Below, piece by piece: positions 5,488 to 6,084 of a DNA stretch of 6,084 nt. The DNA is from Candidatus Izemoplasmatales bacterium. Its GTDB lineage: Bacteria; Bacillota_I; Bacilli_A; Izemoplasmatales; Hujiaoplasmataceae. Location of the stretch: contig JAQVTV010000069.1 of NCBI GenBank assembly GCA_028699855.1, positions 1 through 6,084 on the forward strand, written 5' to 3'. Every line of letters begins with the position of its first letter. The stretch's first letter is position 1. Position numbers and translations under genes: made by a program. The notes under the pieces were generated by a model, which saw only the letters and a program-made list of their open reading frames with translations, was not told the DNA's origin and did not search any database.

Positions 5488-6084
5488 AAGTTCTCACATT
5501 TTCCGACAACCTCGCGGAACAAAATACTTATGTCTTAGTGCACTTGGACCGTGCCATCATCATTGATCCGGGGTTCAATGGTTCGAAAGTACGCGACTAT
5601 CTCAATCAACATCGACTCCAGATCGAGAAAATTCTGTTGACGCATGGACATTTCGATCATATCCGCGATCTGGAATCATTTTCCGATATTCCCGGTTTGG
5701 CCGTCTGGATCCATCCGGAAGATCGCATCATGTTGTATCAGGATGAAATGAACTATGCAAAAGCGTTTCGCGCCCGTTTTGTCTTGCCACCCAATCTGGA
5801 GATTCAGAGTTCTGACACCGAAGAGATGGTGTTTTGCAACCTTATGCTACGCGTGATCCATACACCCGGACATACGGCCGGCTCGAGCTCATTTTTAATC
5901 CAGCGATGCCTATTTTCCGGCGATACTTTGTTCATCGACAGCGTGGGTCGAACGGATTTGGCTTCAGGTAGCCGGAAGGCGATGCATCATACCATCAAGA
6001 AACTCGACCAAATGGTGTCGAACGAGACCCTCATCTATCCCGGACATGGGATGTCCGGACGCTACGGCTCCATGAAAACGACCA
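5484..6084 (+). CDS. metallo-beta-lactamase-fold hydrolase, glyoxalase II-like, 3' end outside window
   Basis: An open frame from GTG 5484 runs off the window after 200 codons with no stop; family members are about 205-215 residues, so only the last few are missing. The metal ligands are complete: T-H-G-H-F-D-H with His54, His56, Asp58 and His59, H-T-P-G-H with His130, S-G-D-T with bridging Asp147, and P-G-H-G with His188, giving the di-metal site typical of glyoxalase II-like enzymes (YcbL/YqgX type). Such enzymes hydrolyse thioesters such as S-lactoylglutathione, or other substrates in organisms without glutathione; the substrate here is unknown. The GTG overlaps the kinase TGA (GTGA), and no ribosome binding site is visible, so translation is probably coupled to the kinase. 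An alternative start was not found near the N-terminus, whose M-K-V-L opening fits the family. Confidence 0.9.
   Translation, partial: MKVLTFSDNLAEQNTYVLVHLDRAIIIDPGFNGSKVRDYLNQHRLQIEKILLTHGHFDHIRDLESFSDIPGLAVWIHPEDRIMLYQDEMNYAKAFRARFVLPPNLEIQSSDTEEMVFCNLMLRVIHTPGHTAGSSSFLIQRCLFSGDTLFIDSVGRTDLASGSRKAMHHTIKKLDQMVSNETLIYPGHGMSGRYGSMKTT

Overview
The window reads as an ordinary chromosomal segment of a Bacillota (Firmicutes) bacterium. All seven genes are on the + strand and tightly packed. They have strong purine-rich ribosome binding sites, short AT-rich promoters and classical hairpin-plus-T-run terminators. TGA is used as a normal stop (SGNH hydrolase, DUF2177, ROK kinase), so the code is standard. 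Base composition looks close to balanced by eye (not counted). The gene families (YesL/DUF624, DegV/DAK2, C+ type L33, ROK glucokinase with a CxCGxxGC zinc motif) fit Bacillota. A deep Bacilli or Acholeplasma/Izemoplasma-like lineage is possible, but the sequence alone cannot settle this. No mobile element, CRISPR array, tRNA or rRNA was seen.

Left unit (1-1247): the 3' part of a YesL/DUF624 membrane protein is followed by a membrane-anchored SGNH/GDSL hydrolase whose ribosome binding site overlaps the upstream stop codon. The hydrolase has a near-perfect 30-bp tandem duplication at its very 5' end. The unit ends in a hairpin terminator that begins in the last codons of the hydrolase gene.

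Middle unit (about 1259-4280): a weak extended -10 promoter, with a cre-like palindrome in its spacer, precedes three tightly packed genes: a DUF2177 membrane protein, a DAK2-DegV fusion and a DUF1295 membrane protein of the steroid-reductase-like superfamily. The fusion joins the kinase and middle domains of FakA to a FakB-like fatty-acid-binding domain in one chain. With the SGNH esterase just upstream, the region has a membrane-lipid or acyl-chain theme. That link is inferred from families and gene order only.

Right part (4281-6084): ribosomal protein L33 (rpmG, 49 aa) has its own promoter and terminator. An extended -10 promoter lies immediately behind that terminator, followed by a ROK-family glucokinase and a metallo-beta-lactamase-fold (glyoxalase II-like) hydrolase. 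The hydrolase starts inside the kinase stop codon and runs off the window end. Kinase and hydrolase are probably co-transcribed.

I see no clearly new biological system. The most interesting points are the one-chain FakA/FakB arrangement with substituted ligand-contact residues, the N-terminal duplication in the hydrolase, the cre-like site, and the very short leader implied for the glucokinase gene.
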